Origin: an uncultured Bacteroidales bacterium
GTDB taxonomy: Bacteria; Bacteroidota; Bacteroidia; Bacteroidales; Bacteroidaceae
Assembly: GCA_902781515.1 (NCBI GenBank)
Contig: CACZJU010000011.1
Coordinates: 1-64,000 of the forward strand
Direction: 5' to 3'
DNA: 64,000 nucleotides
In this document: positions 13,708 to 23,120 of the stretch, one piece after another
Layout of the letters: the number at the start of each line of letters is the position of its first letter
How positions within the stretch are numbered: the first letter of the stretch is position 1
Position numbers and translations under genes: made by a program
The notes under the pieces: generated by a model
Database searches by the model: none
What the model was told of the DNA's origin: nothing
Seen by the model: the letters and a program-made list of their open reading frames with translations, nothing else

Positions 13708-15254
13708 CTCTTCTTCGGATGCAGGGTTATGAGGGGTATGAGCATTTCCTCCATAGATATGCCTCCGTGCTGGAAGGTGTCCTTATAGTAGGTTACGTAG
13801 TAGTTGTAGTTGTTGGGATAGGCAAAGAAACTGTCGCCCAGAGCAAAGATGTAGGCAGTGCTGAGGTTGGGAGCAGGCAGTTGGGCACGCAACGGGTCGC
13901 GAATCTCGAACACCTCCTTGGGATTGTAGCTCAGGTTTTTACCCAGCTTGTAACGAAGGTTGGTGTTGGTGTTGCGGTCGCCGATGACCTTTATGGGTGT
14001 ATCGCAACGGATGGAGCCGTGGTCGGTGGTGACGATTATCGTGTAGTCGCTGGCGGCAAGGGCACGGAAGAGGTCCTTCACTGCCGAATGGCGGAACCAC
14101 GACTGCGTGATGCTGCGGTAGGCTGCCTCGTTGTTGGCAAGCTCGCGCACCATGCGGCTCTCCGTTCGGGCGTGACTGAGCATATCTATGAAGTTCAGCA
14201 CCACCACATTCAGGTCGTAGCCGGCAAGCGACGGCAACTGCTGCACCAGTTTCTCTGCTGCGTGCGAGTCGTTAATCTTATGATAGGTGTATGTGTTCTT
14301 GCGACGATAGCGGTCGAGCTGCGTCTTTATGAGCGGAGCCTCGTTGAGGTTCTTCCCTTCCTCGCTGTCCTCATCGACCCACAGTTCGGGGAACATCTTG
14401 GCGATGATGTTCGGCATCAGGCCCGAGAAGATGGCATTTCGGGCGTATTGCGTGGCAGTGGGCAGGATGCTGAGGTAGAGGTCCTCCTCGATGTTGAACT
14501 GGTCGGCAATCTCTGCCTGCAGGGTGCGCCACTGGTCGAAGCGGAAGTTGTCGATTACGAGCAGGAACACCTTCTCTCCGGCATTCAGGGCAGGGAACAC
14601 ACGACTCTTGAAGATGTCGGGACTCATGAGCGGACGCTCTTCATTGCCCTCTATCCATTTCATGTAGTTCTTGCGGATGAACTTGCCAAAGTCCACATTG
14701 GCCTCGCGCTTCTGCAGTGCCAGCATCTCATTCATCTGACTGTCGGTAGCCGAAAGCTCCTGTTCCCAGTATGTCAGACGCTTATAAACCTCCACCCAGT
14801 CCTCGAACGAACGGGCGTCGCTTATCTGCATTCCTATCTTTCCGAAGTCCTGCTGATAGCCGGACTGCGACACCTCGGTGACTATCTCCTTCTGATGGAT
14901 ATTCTTCTTCAGCGTCAGCAGTATCTGTCCGGGATTGACGGGCTTTATCAAGTAGTCGGCAATTTTCGAACCGATGGCCTGGTCCATGATGTTCTCTTCC
15001 TCGCTCTTGGTAACCATCACCACGGGTGTTGCAGGAAGGATTTCCTTTATGCGAGCCAGTGTCTCCAAGCCGCTGATGCCCGGCATGTTCTCGTCGAGCA
15101 GTATCAAGTCGTACGACTCCTGGGCACATTGCTCCAGAGCATCGAATCCGTTGGATACGGTGTCCACTTCATATCCTTTTTTCTCAAGGAACAGGATGTG
15201 AGCCTTCAGCAGCTCAATCTCATCATCAACCCAAAGCAGTCTGTATGCAGCCAT
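13704..15254 (-). CDS. porX: T9SS response regulator PorX (receiver plus PglZ domain)
   Basis: A 516-residue protein. Residues 1-120 are a CheY-like receiver with acidic residues D10 and D11, phospho-acceptor Asp54 (LILLDENMPG) and the YLIKPVNP lysine. The rest is a PglZ/alkaline-phosphatase-fold domain with likely metal ligands in VIDNFRFDQW, FIDMLSHARTES and TTDHGS. This architecture is PorX, which with the kinase PorY and an ECF sigma factor controls type IX secretion in Porphyromonas. Immediate neighbours agree: porW upstream on the same strand and a T9SS-dependent peptidase downstream. A promoter lies at 15275-15282. Confidence 0.93.
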   Translation of the reverse strand: MAAYRLLWVDDEIELLKAHILFLEKKGYEVDTVSNGFDALEQCAQESYDLILLDENMPGISGLETLARIKEILPATPVVMVTKSEEENIMDQAIGSKIADYLIKPVNPGQILLTLKKNIHQKEIVTEVSQSGYQQDFGKIGMQISDARSFEDWVEVYKRLTYWEQELSATDSQMNEMLALQKREANVDFGKFIRKNYMKWIEGNEERPLMSPDIFKSRVFPALNAGEKVFLLVIDNFRFDQWRTLQAEIADQFNIEEDLYLSILPTATQYARNAIFSGLMPNIIAKMFPELWVDEDSEEGKNLNEAPLIKTQLDRYRRKNTYTYHKINDSHAAEKLVQQLPSLAGYDLNVVVLNFIDMLSHARTESRMVRELANNEAAYRSITQSWFRHSAVKDLFRALAASDYTIIVTTDHGSIRCDTPIKVIGDRNTNTNLRYKLGKNLSYNPKEVFEIRDPLRAQLPAPNLSTAYIFALGDSFFAYPNNYNYYVTYYKDTFQHGGISMEEMLIPLITLHPKKR

Positions 15255-15274
15255 ATAATCTGTTTATCTGCCTG

Positions 15275-15282
15275 CAAATATA
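15275..15282 (-). promoter_or_regulatory. -7 box for the porX-tsaE-peptidase operon
   Basis: Minus-strand TATATTTG, with TTGG 20 bp upstream, in the 84-bp spacer between porW and porX. Leader about 15-20 nt. Confidence 0.65.
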
Positions 15283-15338
15283 CAACTTATATTTAACAAG
15301 ACCAACTTAAAAGCACAGATTGTTGATAATTAGGGTCG

Positions 15339-18266
15339 TCAGAAACCGTAGGGGAAGTCCGAATCGTCCTCTTCCTCCTCCTGTTCTCCGGCTTCGGGCT
15401 GCACGTCTTCAGGGTCAACATACGGCAGGTTGAGGTCGTCGATGCGCAGGTCGTCAGGAACATCAAGTGGAGCAAACTGACGCTCGAAGAACTCCTTGTA
15501 CTCGTCGAAGCTGAATGTCGTGCCCAGTCGCGACAGGTTTTCATCGCTGATGAGCAGGGTGCGTATTCCCTCCAGCACGGTTGCCATGTGGCGGTCGGCA
15601 TAGAGATGCTGGGCATAGGCATGAGCCTCGTCGTAACTGAGGAAGCCGCGTATGCACATCATCGACAGGCCGTTATCCTCCATCACCTCTATCTCGAAGT
15701 TGCGAACCATGTAGCTGGTGAAGTTGTAACGCGCCATCTCGTAGAGCAACTGGTCTTCGTCGAGGCTGTTGGTGGGATAGGCGAGCACGAAATTAAACGT
15801 GGCATAGCGTTCGGCACTCAGAGTGTCGGCCACCTGTGTGGAATCCTCGCCTGCCCAGTCCGAACGGCGGCGCTTCCAGATATCGCTGGAGTTGTACTTG
15901 TCGTCGCTGAGCAGACGGCCTTCCTGCAGGCCCTTCACGATGTATCCTGCCATCTCGCCAATCTCTTCCTTGCTGTAGTCCTTGACGATGGTCTTCAGCA
16001 ATTCGAGGAACTCGGCCCTATGTCCGGTATATAGCAGACTCATGGCCTCCACAAACATTATGCGGGCACGGTGTTTGCCAAACTCGAAGTTCTCGGTGTG
16101 GAAACGGTAGTTGCTGTCCACTTCCTCGTAGCGGTTCTCCTTGTAGGCCTCGTATGTGGCAGCATAGAGCGAGTCCTCAAGGTGTCGCCCGTTGCGTGCT
16201 ATCATCTCGTAGTAGGGGTTGGCAAGGCGCTTGGCATTCTTGTCGTCGGGGAAAGCCGCAATCAGCGTGTCGCGATAGAATTGTGCCTGTTCATCGTTCT
16301 CCAAGCGTCCGTTGAGCAGGAAGAGGTGGTAGTATGCCTCGGCGCGTTTCTCTGTCTCGGGGAAGTCCCTCAACAGTCGCATCAGCAGTCCAAGGGCATA
16401 GGGATAGTTTTGTATCTTCTCCATCACCTTCACTCCGCCTTCGAACAATGCTGCCTCCACCAGTTTGTTGGATGCTTCCATCTGTTCCGGTGTCAAGGGT
16501 ATCTGCTTGATATAGTATTCACGCTGATGGGGGTCGTTGGCAAGAGAGTCGCGAATGCGCTGTTCTTCCTCGTCGAGTTCGGCCTCGCGTGCTGCTTCTA
16601 TGGAATCCGTGTTCTCGTCGTAGTTGTATTCCTCGAATGCATCGTTTGCCACAACGGTCTTGTTCGAGCGGCGCCAGTTGTCCTCGTTCTTGCGGTTGCC
16701 CCACCTGCGTTGGAACTGCTGTTTTCCGGACATCACGGTCTGGGGGTTATAGAAATACCACACTCCCTTGTTGGTGGACATGGTGCTGGCTGGCGTGGTG
16801 TTCGTCTTCTGCTGTGTCTTGTTCTGGGTGTTGCCGCCCGTGTCGGTATTGTTGTCGGCTGCATTCGCCGCAGCAGCCTTCTTTGCCTCCTCCTTCTCTT
16901 TCTTCTTAAGGGCCTCAATAACTCGGTCGATGGCTGCAAGGCGTTCCGGCTCGGACATCTTTGCCAAGGCTTGCAGACTGTCCTGCAACTTTATCACTCC
17001 CAATGGGGGTGCTGCCTCGTCGAGGGCCTTCGACCTCTCTGCCGACTCCTTGTAGGCCTCGTGTTCCTTGTCAAGGATACCTATGCAAGCGGCATAGGTG
17101 CGCTGGGCGTCAACATAGTTCTCCTGCTCCCAGTAAATCTGCGACAGGCGCAGGAGCAGTACTGCCTTGGCAATACCGTTGCGAGTGCTCTCCTCGGCTC
17201 CCTTCTCATAGGCTGCAATGCAGTTCACAGTGTCGCCTACATTCAGGTAGATGTTGCCGATGGCATAGTAAACTTGGTCGAGATAGTCCTTGTTTTTCTC
17301 GTTCTTTGCCATACGAAGCAGGCGTTTTATCATCTGCTTGTGCTGCGTGCCGGACATCACCTCCGTCTGCAGGATGTGGGCGTTGAACGACAGTTCGTAG
17401 GGAGGATTGCTGCGGATAACCTTCGAGAACGACTTGTATGCCTCATCGTTCTGTCCCAGTTCGCGCTGCAACTGTCCGAGCAGGAAGTTCAGGCGTGTGC
17501 GCTGCACCTTGTGAGGGGTATGCTTTAGGGCCTCGCGCAAATCGGGGATGGCGTCCTCAAGGCGACCGGTTTCTATCATAAGGGCTGCACGGGTTGCTAT
17601 CATCTCGCGCCGACCTTCTACGGACATACTGTCGCGACGCAGTTTGTCGAGCACATCCTCGGCATCGTAAGGCCATTCCAAGGCGACATAGCATCGCGCC
17701 AACCAAGCTCGTGCCACACTGTTGATGTTGGGTTGCGTGTCATACAGACGACTGACGTAGTTGAAAGTGGAGGCCGCCTCTATGAATTCTCCCTTCTGGA
17801 ACTGGGCCTTTCCGAGCATTATCCATGCGTGGTGCAGGTAGGGATTGAATTCCTTTCGTGCCAGAAATTCCTTTTCCTTGGGAGTCTTTTTCTTGTTGCC
17901 GCTGACCTTGGGGCGTTTCTTGATGCTGTGCAGCTTTATTGCCTTCTCACATTTCAGTATGGCATTGTCGTAGTTGCCCTTACCTATGTTAGCGGTCTTA
18001 CGGTCTGTGCTGATATACATCGGCAGGAATCGCGTATAATCGTCCTGGTGCCCATTCTCCTGTGCCTCAACTCCCTCATCGTAAGATACTTTTCCGTTGT
18101 AGAGGGTATTGAAACGGGACGTAGTGGCGTGATAGAAACGCGTTGCCGGAATATTCTTCTTTATCGAACAAGAAACAATGAGAAATTGAGAAAATGAGAA
18201 AATGAGTAATCGCGAGAGCAGCACGTGCCACCTCCTCCTCACATTATCACTCCCACACTTTTTCAT
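15339..18266 (-). CDS. porW: T9SS lipoprotein PorW/SprE (TPR-rich)
   Basis: A 975-residue lipoprotein. The signal peptide ends in lipobox LIVSC (Cys33). The mature protein begins with the family-typical start SIKKNIPATRFYHATTSRFN and carries multiple tetratricopeptide repeats over about 140-400 and 650-800. A Lys/Ala/Asn-rich low-complexity insert lies at about 450-500 and an acidic C-terminus at the end (EEEEDDSDFPYGF). PorW/SprE links the T9SS motor and outer-membrane parts. The hydrophobic core LIFSFSQFLI is encoded by an octamer array, and the whole leader resembles that of porE. The ATG at 18264-18266 is supported by that match. porX follows on the same strand. Confidence 0.9.
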   Translation of the reverse strand: MKKCGSDNVRRRWHVLLSRLLIFSFSQFLIVSCSIKKNIPATRFYHATTSRFNTLYNGKVSYDEGVEAQENGHQDDYTRFLPMYISTDRKTANIGKGNYDNAILKCEKAIKLHSIKKRPKVSGNKKKTPKEKEFLARKEFNPYLHHAWIMLGKAQFQKGEFIEAASTFNYVSRLYDTQPNINSVARAWLARCYVALEWPYDAEDVLDKLRRDSMSVEGRREMIATRAALMIETGRLEDAIPDLREALKHTPHKVQRTRLNFLLGQLQRELGQNDEAYKSFSKVIRSNPPYELSFNAHILQTEVMSGTQHKQMIKRLLRMAKNEKNKDYLDQVYYAIGNIYLNVGDTVNCIAAYEKGAEESTRNGIAKAVLLLRLSQIYWEQENYVDAQRTYAACIGILDKEHEAYKESAERSKALDEAAPPLGVIKLQDSLQALAKMSEPERLAAIDRVIEALKKKEKEEAKKAAAANAADNNTDTGGNTQNKTQQKTNTTPASTMSTNKGVWYFYNPQTVMSGKQQFQRRWGNRKNEDNWRRSNKTVVANDAFEEYNYDENTDSIEAAREAELDEEEQRIRDSLANDPHQREYYIKQIPLTPEQMEASNKLVEAALFEGGVKVMEKIQNYPYALGLLMRLLRDFPETEKRAEAYYHLFLLNGRLENDEQAQFYRDTLIAAFPDDKNAKRLANPYYEMIARNGRHLEDSLYAATYEAYKENRYEEVDSNYRFHTENFEFGKHRARIMFVEAMSLLYTGHRAEFLELLKTIVKDYSKEEIGEMAGYIVKGLQEGRLLSDDKYNSSDIWKRRRSDWAGEDSTQVADTLSAERYATFNFVLAYPTNSLDEDQLLYEMARYNFTSYMVRNFEIEVMEDNGLSMMCIRGFLSYDEAHAYAQHLYADRHMATVLEGIRTLLISDENLSRLGTTFSFDEYKEFFERQFAPLDVPDDLRIDDLNLPYVDPEDVQPEAGEQEEEEDDSDFPYGF

Positions 18267-18312
18267 TTTTTTATTCTTTCATTCTTTTATTCTTTAATAA
18301 AACGCGCGCAAG
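18168..18312 (-). repeat. Leader cassette shared with porE: CGCGCG motif, octamer array, signal peptide octamers
   Basis: Read on the coding strand: GCGCGCGTTTTATTAAAG, then octamers of the AATGAAAG type (18255-18300), ATGAAAAAGTGTGGGAGTGA, a short core, then TCATTTTC octamers (18179-18212) encoding the hydrophobic core, ending at the lipobox Cys codon. The upstream and internal octamers are in inverse orientation. The same layout occurs at 58915-59105. Confidence 0.75.
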
Positions 18313-18326
18313 AGGAAAATATTGTG

Positions 18327-18731
18327 TTACAGGCCTCGTCGTTCGCCAACTATCATCAGCACCTCGTCCTTCACACCGTCAGGAACCTCAACGCCACGAA
18401 GCTGCAAGCTACGCACCCATCCTGCGACCTCATCACTGCGCATGGTGTATAGTATTTCTCTAAATTCTTCGGTTTCATCAGACGAAAACGAATCCGACGA
18501 GCGTCCTCTAAAGCGGTCCAACTCCTCGTCGTTGTAGTATTCTATCTGTTTACTCAATGCTGCCAGCAGACTTTCCTTCTCACACACCTCGTGCTGTCCG
18601 CAGCATTCCATATCGACGGGATTAATCGTCGTTTCCTCCTCTGGTGCATGACGATAGCGCCACCAGCCGAAAGCGGCAGCCACCACTCCGAGCAGCACCA
18701 GTGCGCCAATGATGTAAAGTGCTAATTGCAT
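18327..18731 (-). CDS. Conserved Bacteroidales single-pass membrane protein
   Basis: A 134-residue protein with one N-terminal membrane segment (residues 4-24, LYIIGALVLLGVVAAAFGWW) and a cytosolic domain. It has a small Cys cluster (MECCGQHEVC) and ends WVRSLQLRGVEVPDGVKDEV then LMIVGERR. I know similar proteins next to aroA in Bacteroidales but no demonstrated function. The CCGQHxxC cluster could bind a metal; that is inference. The start overlaps the end of aroA by 10 bp, so the two are co-transcribed. Confidence 0.7.
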   Translation of the reverse strand: MQLALYIIGALVLLGVVAAAFGWWRYRHAPEEETTINPVDMECCGQHEVCEKESLLAALSKQIEYYNDEELDRFRGRSSDSFSSDETEEFREILYTMRSDEVAGWVRSLQLRGVEVPDGVKDEVLMIVGERRGL

Positions 18732-19984
18732 ATTCTGAAACCTGCCTTTTTCATATCTTCCCAGAACGTGGGATACGACTTGCTCACAACTTTCGGATTA
18801 AGGATGCGAATCACTTCCCTACGACAACAGGCTGGAGCAAAAGCCATTGCCATACGGTGGTCCTCATAGGTCTTAATGGAGGGCAACTTTTCTTCGCTGG
18901 AATCGCTGGAGTAGAATCCGCCCCACTCAAGACTGTTGTCCGTGACTTCAAGCTGATAGCCCAAAGTGTTCAACTCGTTGCGTAGTGCCGCAAGTCGGTC
19001 GGTCTCCTTTATGCGCAGACTCTCCACACCGGTAAAGCTGAATGGTATTTCCTTGATTGCGCACGTCACGGTCACCGTCTGTGTCAAGTCGGGACAATCG
19101 GCGAAGTCGCAGTTCAGGTAGTCGGTCTCATCGCCACATTTGTATATCTTAATGCCCTTTCGTCCACTCGTGCAGGTGGTTTCCTCTGTGGCAACGCCTA
19201 AATACTCGAATATTCTCCACACACAACTGTCGCCTTGCAAACTTTCAGCCGACAGTCCAGGCATCTCAATCCAAGCACCCGGGTCGTTGGTCAGCGACAC
19301 CACTTCGTACCAGTAACTGGCTGCGCTCCAGTCGTTTTCTATAACGTATGGCGTGGGCTTGTATTCTCCGTGCTTCACACATATCGTGTCCTCACTCTCC
19401 CACTCCACTTCGGCTCCGAAAGTGCGCATCATAGACATCGTCATCTCCAGATACGGCTTGCTGGCAATGCGACCTTTCAGTTTCAGGGTGAGTCCCTGTC
19501 GCAACGTTGGACCTATCATCAGCAAGGCCGACAAATACTGCGAACTGACATCTGCAGCCATCTCCACACAGCCTCCGTTCAAGTCGTCACGTCCGGTAAT
19601 GCGTAATGGGGGGAATCCTTCCTCGCCCTCGTACTGGACGTTGGCTCCCAACTGCCGCAGGGCATCCACTAATATTCCTATTGGTCTGTGCCGCATACGT
19701 TCGGTTCCAGTGATTGTGTGCTCACCGGGCGTCACACACAGGTAGGCGGTAAGAAATCGCATAGCTGTTCCTGCGGCCCCGATGTCTATCACCTCCGGCA
19801 TATCGCGCAGGGCTGCAATCATCACTTGAGTATCGTCACAATCTGACAAATTCTCGGGTTTCTCATCACTTCCACTCAGTGCATTAATGATAAGCGCACG
19901 GTTGGAGATGCTCTTACTTGCAGGCAGTTCAATCTCTGTCCTCACAAGCAGCGAACGCTTGATATCGATGTATTCTTTTTCCAT
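18722..19984 (-). CDS. aroA: 3-phosphoshikimate 1-carboxyvinyltransferase (EPSP synthase)
   Basis: A 420-residue enzyme of the shikimate pathway that joins shikimate 3-phosphate and phosphoenolpyruvate to EPSP. Visible family motifs are LPASKSISNRALII (20-33), GAAGTAMRFLTAYL, the RHRPIG stretch, DVSSQYLSALLM, the KETDRLAALRNEL segment and the EDHRMAMAFAP element near the C-terminus. The length is normal for the family. The gene is followed by the overlapping membrane-protein gene at 18327-18731. Together with aroB at 24206-25258 it puts two shikimate steps within 6 kb, although not in one operon. Confidence 0.96.
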   Translation of the reverse strand: MEKEYIDIKRSLLVRTEIELPASKSISNRALIINALSGSDEKPENLSDCDDTQVMIAALRDMPEVIDIGAAGTAMRFLTAYLCVTPGEHTITGTERMRHRPIGILVDALRQLGANVQYEGEEGFPPLRITGRDDLNGGCVEMAADVSSQYLSALLMIGPTLRQGLTLKLKGRIASKPYLEMTMSMMRTFGAEVEWESEDTICVKHGEYKPTPYVIENDWSAASYWYEVVSLTNDPGAWIEMPGLSAESLQGDSCVWRIFEYLGVATEETTCTSGRKGIKIYKCGDETDYLNCDFADCPDLTQTVTVTCAIKEIPFSFTGVESLRIKETDRLAALRNELNTLGYQLEVTDNSLEWGGFYSSDSSEEKLPSIKTYEDHRMAMAFAPACCRREVIRILNPKVVSKSYPTFWEDMKKAGFRICN

Positions 19985-20003
19985 AAAAATCCTTTTCAGC
20001 CAA

Positions 20004-20011
20004 CAAAATTA
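20004..20011 (-). promoter_or_regulatory. -7 box for aroA
   Basis: Minus-strand TAATTTTG, 20 bp upstream of the aroA start codon; it lies back-to-back with the tRNA-Pro promoter. Confidence 0.5.
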
Positions 20012-20020
20012 CGAAAAAAG

Positions 20021-20052
20021 TTTGGTCGTAACAAAAAATCGTTGTACCTTTG
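20021..20052 (+). promoter_or_regulatory. Promoter of tRNA-Pro
   Basis: TTTG (20021-20024), a 20-bp spacer and TACCTTTG (20045-20052) form a complete Bacteroidetes promoter 19 bp before the tRNA. Confidence 0.75.
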
Positions 20053-20071
20053 CACTCGCTAAGCAAAAGAG

Positions 20072-20145
20072 CGGGATGTAGCTCAGCCCGGTAGAGTACG
20101 CGTCTGGGGGGCGTGTGGTCGCAAGTTCGAATCTTGTCATCCCGA
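20072..20145 (+). tRNA. tRNA-Pro (anticodon GGG)
   Basis: A full cloverleaf can be drawn: acceptor CGGGATG (20072-20078) pairs with CATCCCG (20138-20144), the D arm is GCTC/GAGT, the T arm holds TTCGAAT, and the anticodon loop CTGGGGG gives GGG. No CCA is encoded. It is followed by a strong terminator. Confidence 0.95.
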
Positions 20146-20153
20146 CTCAAAAA

Positions 20154-20186
20154 AAGCACCGAATCCAATCAGGTTCGGTGCTTTTC
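20154..20186 (+). terminator. Terminator after tRNA-Pro
   Basis: AAGCACCGAA (20154-20163) pairs perfectly with TTCGGTGCTT (20174-20183), followed by TTT. The stem also has an A-run on its left side, so it can serve the convergent pyrophosphatase gene. Confidence 0.85.
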
Positions 20187-20214
20187 TTATTTAATTCTTA
20201 TCGAATGAACGATA

Positions 20215-22404
20215 TTAACTGAACAGGATGGTGAGACCTGCCATAACGATGCTGACCATAGACATCAGCTTGATGAGGATGTTCAACGACGGGCCACTGG
20301 TATCTTTGAAGGGGTCGCCTACGGTGTCACCAACGATGGTAGCCTTGTGAGCAAAGGAGCCCTTACCGCCGAAGTTGCCTTCCTCGACCATCTTCTTGGC
20401 GTTGTCCCAAGCACCACCGGCATTTGCCATGAACACTGCCAACGTGAAGCCGCCAGCCAATCCGCCTACAAGCAGACCAAGAACACCGGCTACACCAAGC
20501 ACACAGCCAACCACGATGGGAATGGCAATAGCAAGAAGTGAGGGGACTATCATCTCGTGCTGGGCGGCACGGGTGGATATCTCAACACAACGACCATAGT
20601 CGGGAGTGGCTTTACCCTCAAGAATTCCCTTAATCTCGCGGAACTGACGACGAACTTCCTCCACCATCTTCTGGGCTGCACGTCCCACGGCTTCCATAGT
20701 CAAGCCGCAGAACAGGAAGGCTGCCATAGCACCGATGAAAGCACCCACGAGCACGCGAGGATTCATCAGATTAACCTGGAAGTAATTCATGAAGTCAGGT
20801 ATGGTGGCCTGAGCTGCATTAATGACCTCGCCCTTGAGGTTTGTAAGTGTCATTCCAGCTCGTTCCATCGCAATCTTTACCTCTTCGATGTACGAAGCCA
20901 GCAATGCCAAAGCGGTGAGAGCTGCACTACCGATGGCAAAGCCCTTACCTGTAGCGGCAGTGGTGTTTCCAAGAGCATCGAGAGCATCGGTACGATGACG
21001 TACTTCCTCGCCCAATTCGCTCATCTCAGCATTACCGCCTGCATTATCGGCGATAGGTCCGTAAGCATCAGTTGCCAAGGTGATACCGAGCGTGGAGAGC
21101 ATACCCACAGCGGCAATACCAATACCATAAAGACCATGAGACAGGGCCTCAGCGGACATGTCTGTGCTAAAGCCGTTGGCGCACAGATAGCTGAGCATGA
21201 TAGCCACACCGATGGTAACAACGGGAATGCAGGTAGAAATCATACCTGTGCCGATACCCTTGATGATGACGGTGGCAGAACCTGTGAGACCTGCTTCCGA
21301 AATCTTCTGTGTGGGCTTATAGGAATGGGATGTGTAGTATTCGGTGGCCTGACCGATAATGACACCAGAAGCAAGTCCGGTTATCACAGAGAAACTGAGA
21401 CCGAGCCAGTTCTCGATGCCCAGCATGTAGAGAATACCGAATGTGGCACCGGCAATGAGCAAAGCCGATACATTGGTTCCAAGAGCCAGAGAATGAAGAA
21501 GGTCGCGCATGGTGGCTCCTTCCTTAGTGCGTACGAGGAAGATACCGAAAATGCTGAGGAATACACCAACAGCTGCAATGAGCATAGGAGCAATTACGGC
21601 CTTAAGCTGAACCTCGAAGCCAGCGGCAGCAAAAGCCACTGCACCGAGAGCGGCAGTGGAAAGAATGGAGCCGCAATATGACTCGTAAAGGTCGGCACCC
21701 ATACCTGCAACATCACCTACGTTATCGCCTACGTTGTCGGCAATAGTAGCAGGGTTGCGAGGGTCGTCTTCAGGAATATCAGCCTCAACCTTACCCACGA
21801 TGTCTGCACCAACATCTGCGGCCTTAGTGTAAATGCCACCGCCAACACGGGCAAACAGGGCCTGAGTAGAGGCACCCATACCAAAGGTAAGCATTGTGGT
21901 GGTGATGGAAATTAGGCCATTGGGGTCGAAGCGGTTAAGCACGACAAACCAAATGGCTATGTCGAGCAGGCCCAGGCCGACCACTGTCAAACCCATAACA
22001 GCACCCGAACGGAAAGCTACACGCAGACCAGCGTCGAGGCTCTGACGGGCAGCATTGGCAGTACGGGCAGAAGCATAGGTGGCAGTCTTCATACCAAAGA
22101 AACCTGCCAAACCGGAGAAGAAACCACCGGTGAGGAATGCGAATGGAACCCATGGGTTCTGTGCCTTAAGACCATAGGCCATGAAAGCAAAGACGAGAGC
22201 CAATACGACAAAGACGATGGCTACAACACGATACTGCTGACGCAGGTAGGCCATAGCACCACGACGTACATGACCTGCAATTTCACGCATACGAGGTGAG
22301 CCCTCATCAGCACTCATCATAGAGCGGAAGAAGGCCCAAGCCATGCCCAATGCCACGACAGAAGCCACAGGCACGAGCCAAAAAGCTGAAGGAATTGTGT
22401 TCAT
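20215..22404 (-). CDS. hppA: Membrane-bound ion-pumping pyrophosphatase, K+-dependent type
   Basis: A 729-residue, roughly 16-helix membrane protein that couples hydrolysis of pyrophosphate to Na+ or H+ export. The substrate-binding signature is complete: [20 protein letters not shown], then [20 protein letters not shown], and near the C-terminus [11 protein letters not shown] and [15 protein letters not shown]. The element [18 protein letters not shown] has Ala where K+-independent enzymes have Lys, which marks the K+-dependent class; most Bacteroidetes members pump Na+ or both ions. It stands alone with its own promoter (22444-22451). Confidence 0.95.
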   Translation of the reverse strand: MNTIPSAFWLVPVASVVALGMAWAFFRSMMSADEGSPRMREIAGHVRRGAMAYLRQQYRVVAIVFVVLALVFAFMAYGLKAQNPWVPFAFLTGGFFSGLAGFFGMKTATYASARTANAARQSLDAGLRVAFRSGAVMGLTVVGLGLLDIAIWFVVLNRFDPNGLISITTTMLTFGMGASTQALFARVGGGIYTKAADVGADIVGKVEADIPEDDPRNPATIADNVGDNVGDVAGMGADLYESYCGSILSTAALGAVAFAAAGFEVQLKAVIAPMLIAAVGVFLSIFGIFLVRTKEGATMRDLLHSLALGTNVSALLIAGATFGILYMLGIENWLGLSFSVITGLASGVIIGQATEYYTSHSYKPTQKISEAGLTGSATVIIKGIGTGMISTCIPVVTIGVAIMLSYLCANGFSTDMSAEALSHGLYGIGIAAVGMLSTLGITLATDAYGPIADNAGGNAEMSELGEEVRHRTDALDALGNTTAATGKGFAIGSAALTALALLASYIEEVKIAMERAGMTLTNLKGEVINAAQATIPDFMNYFQVNLMNPRVLVGAFIGAMAAFLFCGLTMEAVGRAAQKMVEEVRRQFREIKGILEGKATPDYGRCVEISTRAAQHEMIVPSLLAIAIPIVVGCVLGVAGVLGLLVGGLAGGFTLAVFMANAGGAWDNAKKMVEEGNFGGKGSFAHKATIVGDTVGDPFKDTSGPSLNILIKLMSMVSIVMAGLTILFS

Positions 22405-22443
22405 AATATTAGTATTTTTAGGTTAACATGTGCTTAATCCGGG

Positions 22444-22451
22444 CAAAACTA
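22444..22451 (-). promoter_or_regulatory. -7 box for hppA
   Basis: Minus-strand TAGTTTTG, 40 bp upstream of the hppA start codon. Confidence 0.5.
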
Positions 22452-22459
22452 CACATTTT

Positions 22460-23119
22460 TTACTTTTCATCCAAAGGATTTAAAGAAAAATTACGTATGA
22501 GGCAATGGCTCCATGTGGTGCGAAAGCCAAACCATCCGAATTGCAAAGGCTGCAAGTCGGTGTAATCGAAGAGCAGTTCTTCATTAATATAATAACGCAC
22601 GTGAGAGCCATTGGCTTCAATGCGAATGTGATACCATTGGTTAGGCTGAAGCAAATGTGCAGAGTCGGTATATTCTTGCAGCAATGGAGGATTGGGTTTG
22701 CCGTTGTACCGACGGAAACGCGTGGTAGTGTTCCAGTTACCGCCATATCCCACATAGTACAACTGCATCTGGGAACAGTTGGCAAACACTCCCCCACGCT
22801 CATCAATGCGTTCTAACACGCTGCCGCCGCTCACGCTGGGGTCGGTGGCAAGGAAGAAGCAATTGAGGTCGCTAAGACGGTCGGTTGAATCTTTCACAAC
22901 CACCATAGCCTCGTATTCCAACATAAAGGGAGCTCTAAAGGGCTGCTTGCGCCAAAGAGTAAGGCCTGCTGGAGTAAAAATCTCGATGGAATCAGTGAAA
23001 AACGAAAGATGAGAGGCAGGGCTCTCAGCCTCTACCTCCCAATCGGATGACAAATCTTGGGCTTGCGTTACGGAGCAAAGAAACAGAAAAAAGATAGAAA
23101 GTGCTAAGCGCATAACCAT
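22460..23119 (-). CDS. Secreted lectin-fold protein (DUF1961/DUF6250-like)
   Basis: A 219-residue exported protein with a signal peptide (residues 1-20, FLFLCSVTQA) leaving Gln as the first mature residue. The mature part has the repeated beta-strand pattern of a concanavalin-like sandwich (FMLEYEAMVVV, NCFFLATDP, QLYYVGYGGNWNTTTRFRRY, WYHIRIEANGSHVRYYINEE). Such domains in Bacteroidetes accompany glycoside hydrolases acting on plant or host glycans. Here the GH43 gene ends 1 bp before this start, so the two are co-expressed. Whether it is an enzyme or a binding protein cannot be told. A Met at position 3 is an alternative start. Confidence 0.6.
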   Translation of the reverse strand: MVMRLALSIFFLFLCSVTQAQDLSSDWEVEAESPASHLSFFTDSIEIFTPAGLTLWRKQPFRAPFMLEYEAMVVVKDSTDRLSDLNCFFLATDPSVSGGSVLERIDERGGVFANCSQMQLYYVGYGGNWNTTTRFRRYNGKPNPPLLQEYTDSAHLLQPNQWYHIRIEANGSHVRYYINEELLFDYTDLQPLQFGWFGFRTTWSHCLIRNFSLNPLDEK

Positions 23120-23120
23120 C

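Noticed and set aside
13704..15254. PglZ phage-defence (BREX/Pgl) gene
   Set aside because: The PglZ domain is joined to a response-regulator receiver and sits next to porW, which is the PorX arrangement, and no other BREX genes are present.
13719..15296. 525-codon plus-strand open frame opposite porX
   Set aside because: It is antisense to a clear PorX protein, has no recognisable family and its residue composition is that of a reverse-strand shadow.
16071..17528. 485-codon plus-strand open frame opposite porW
   Set aside because: Antisense shadow of the TPR lipoprotein; no start signal or family.
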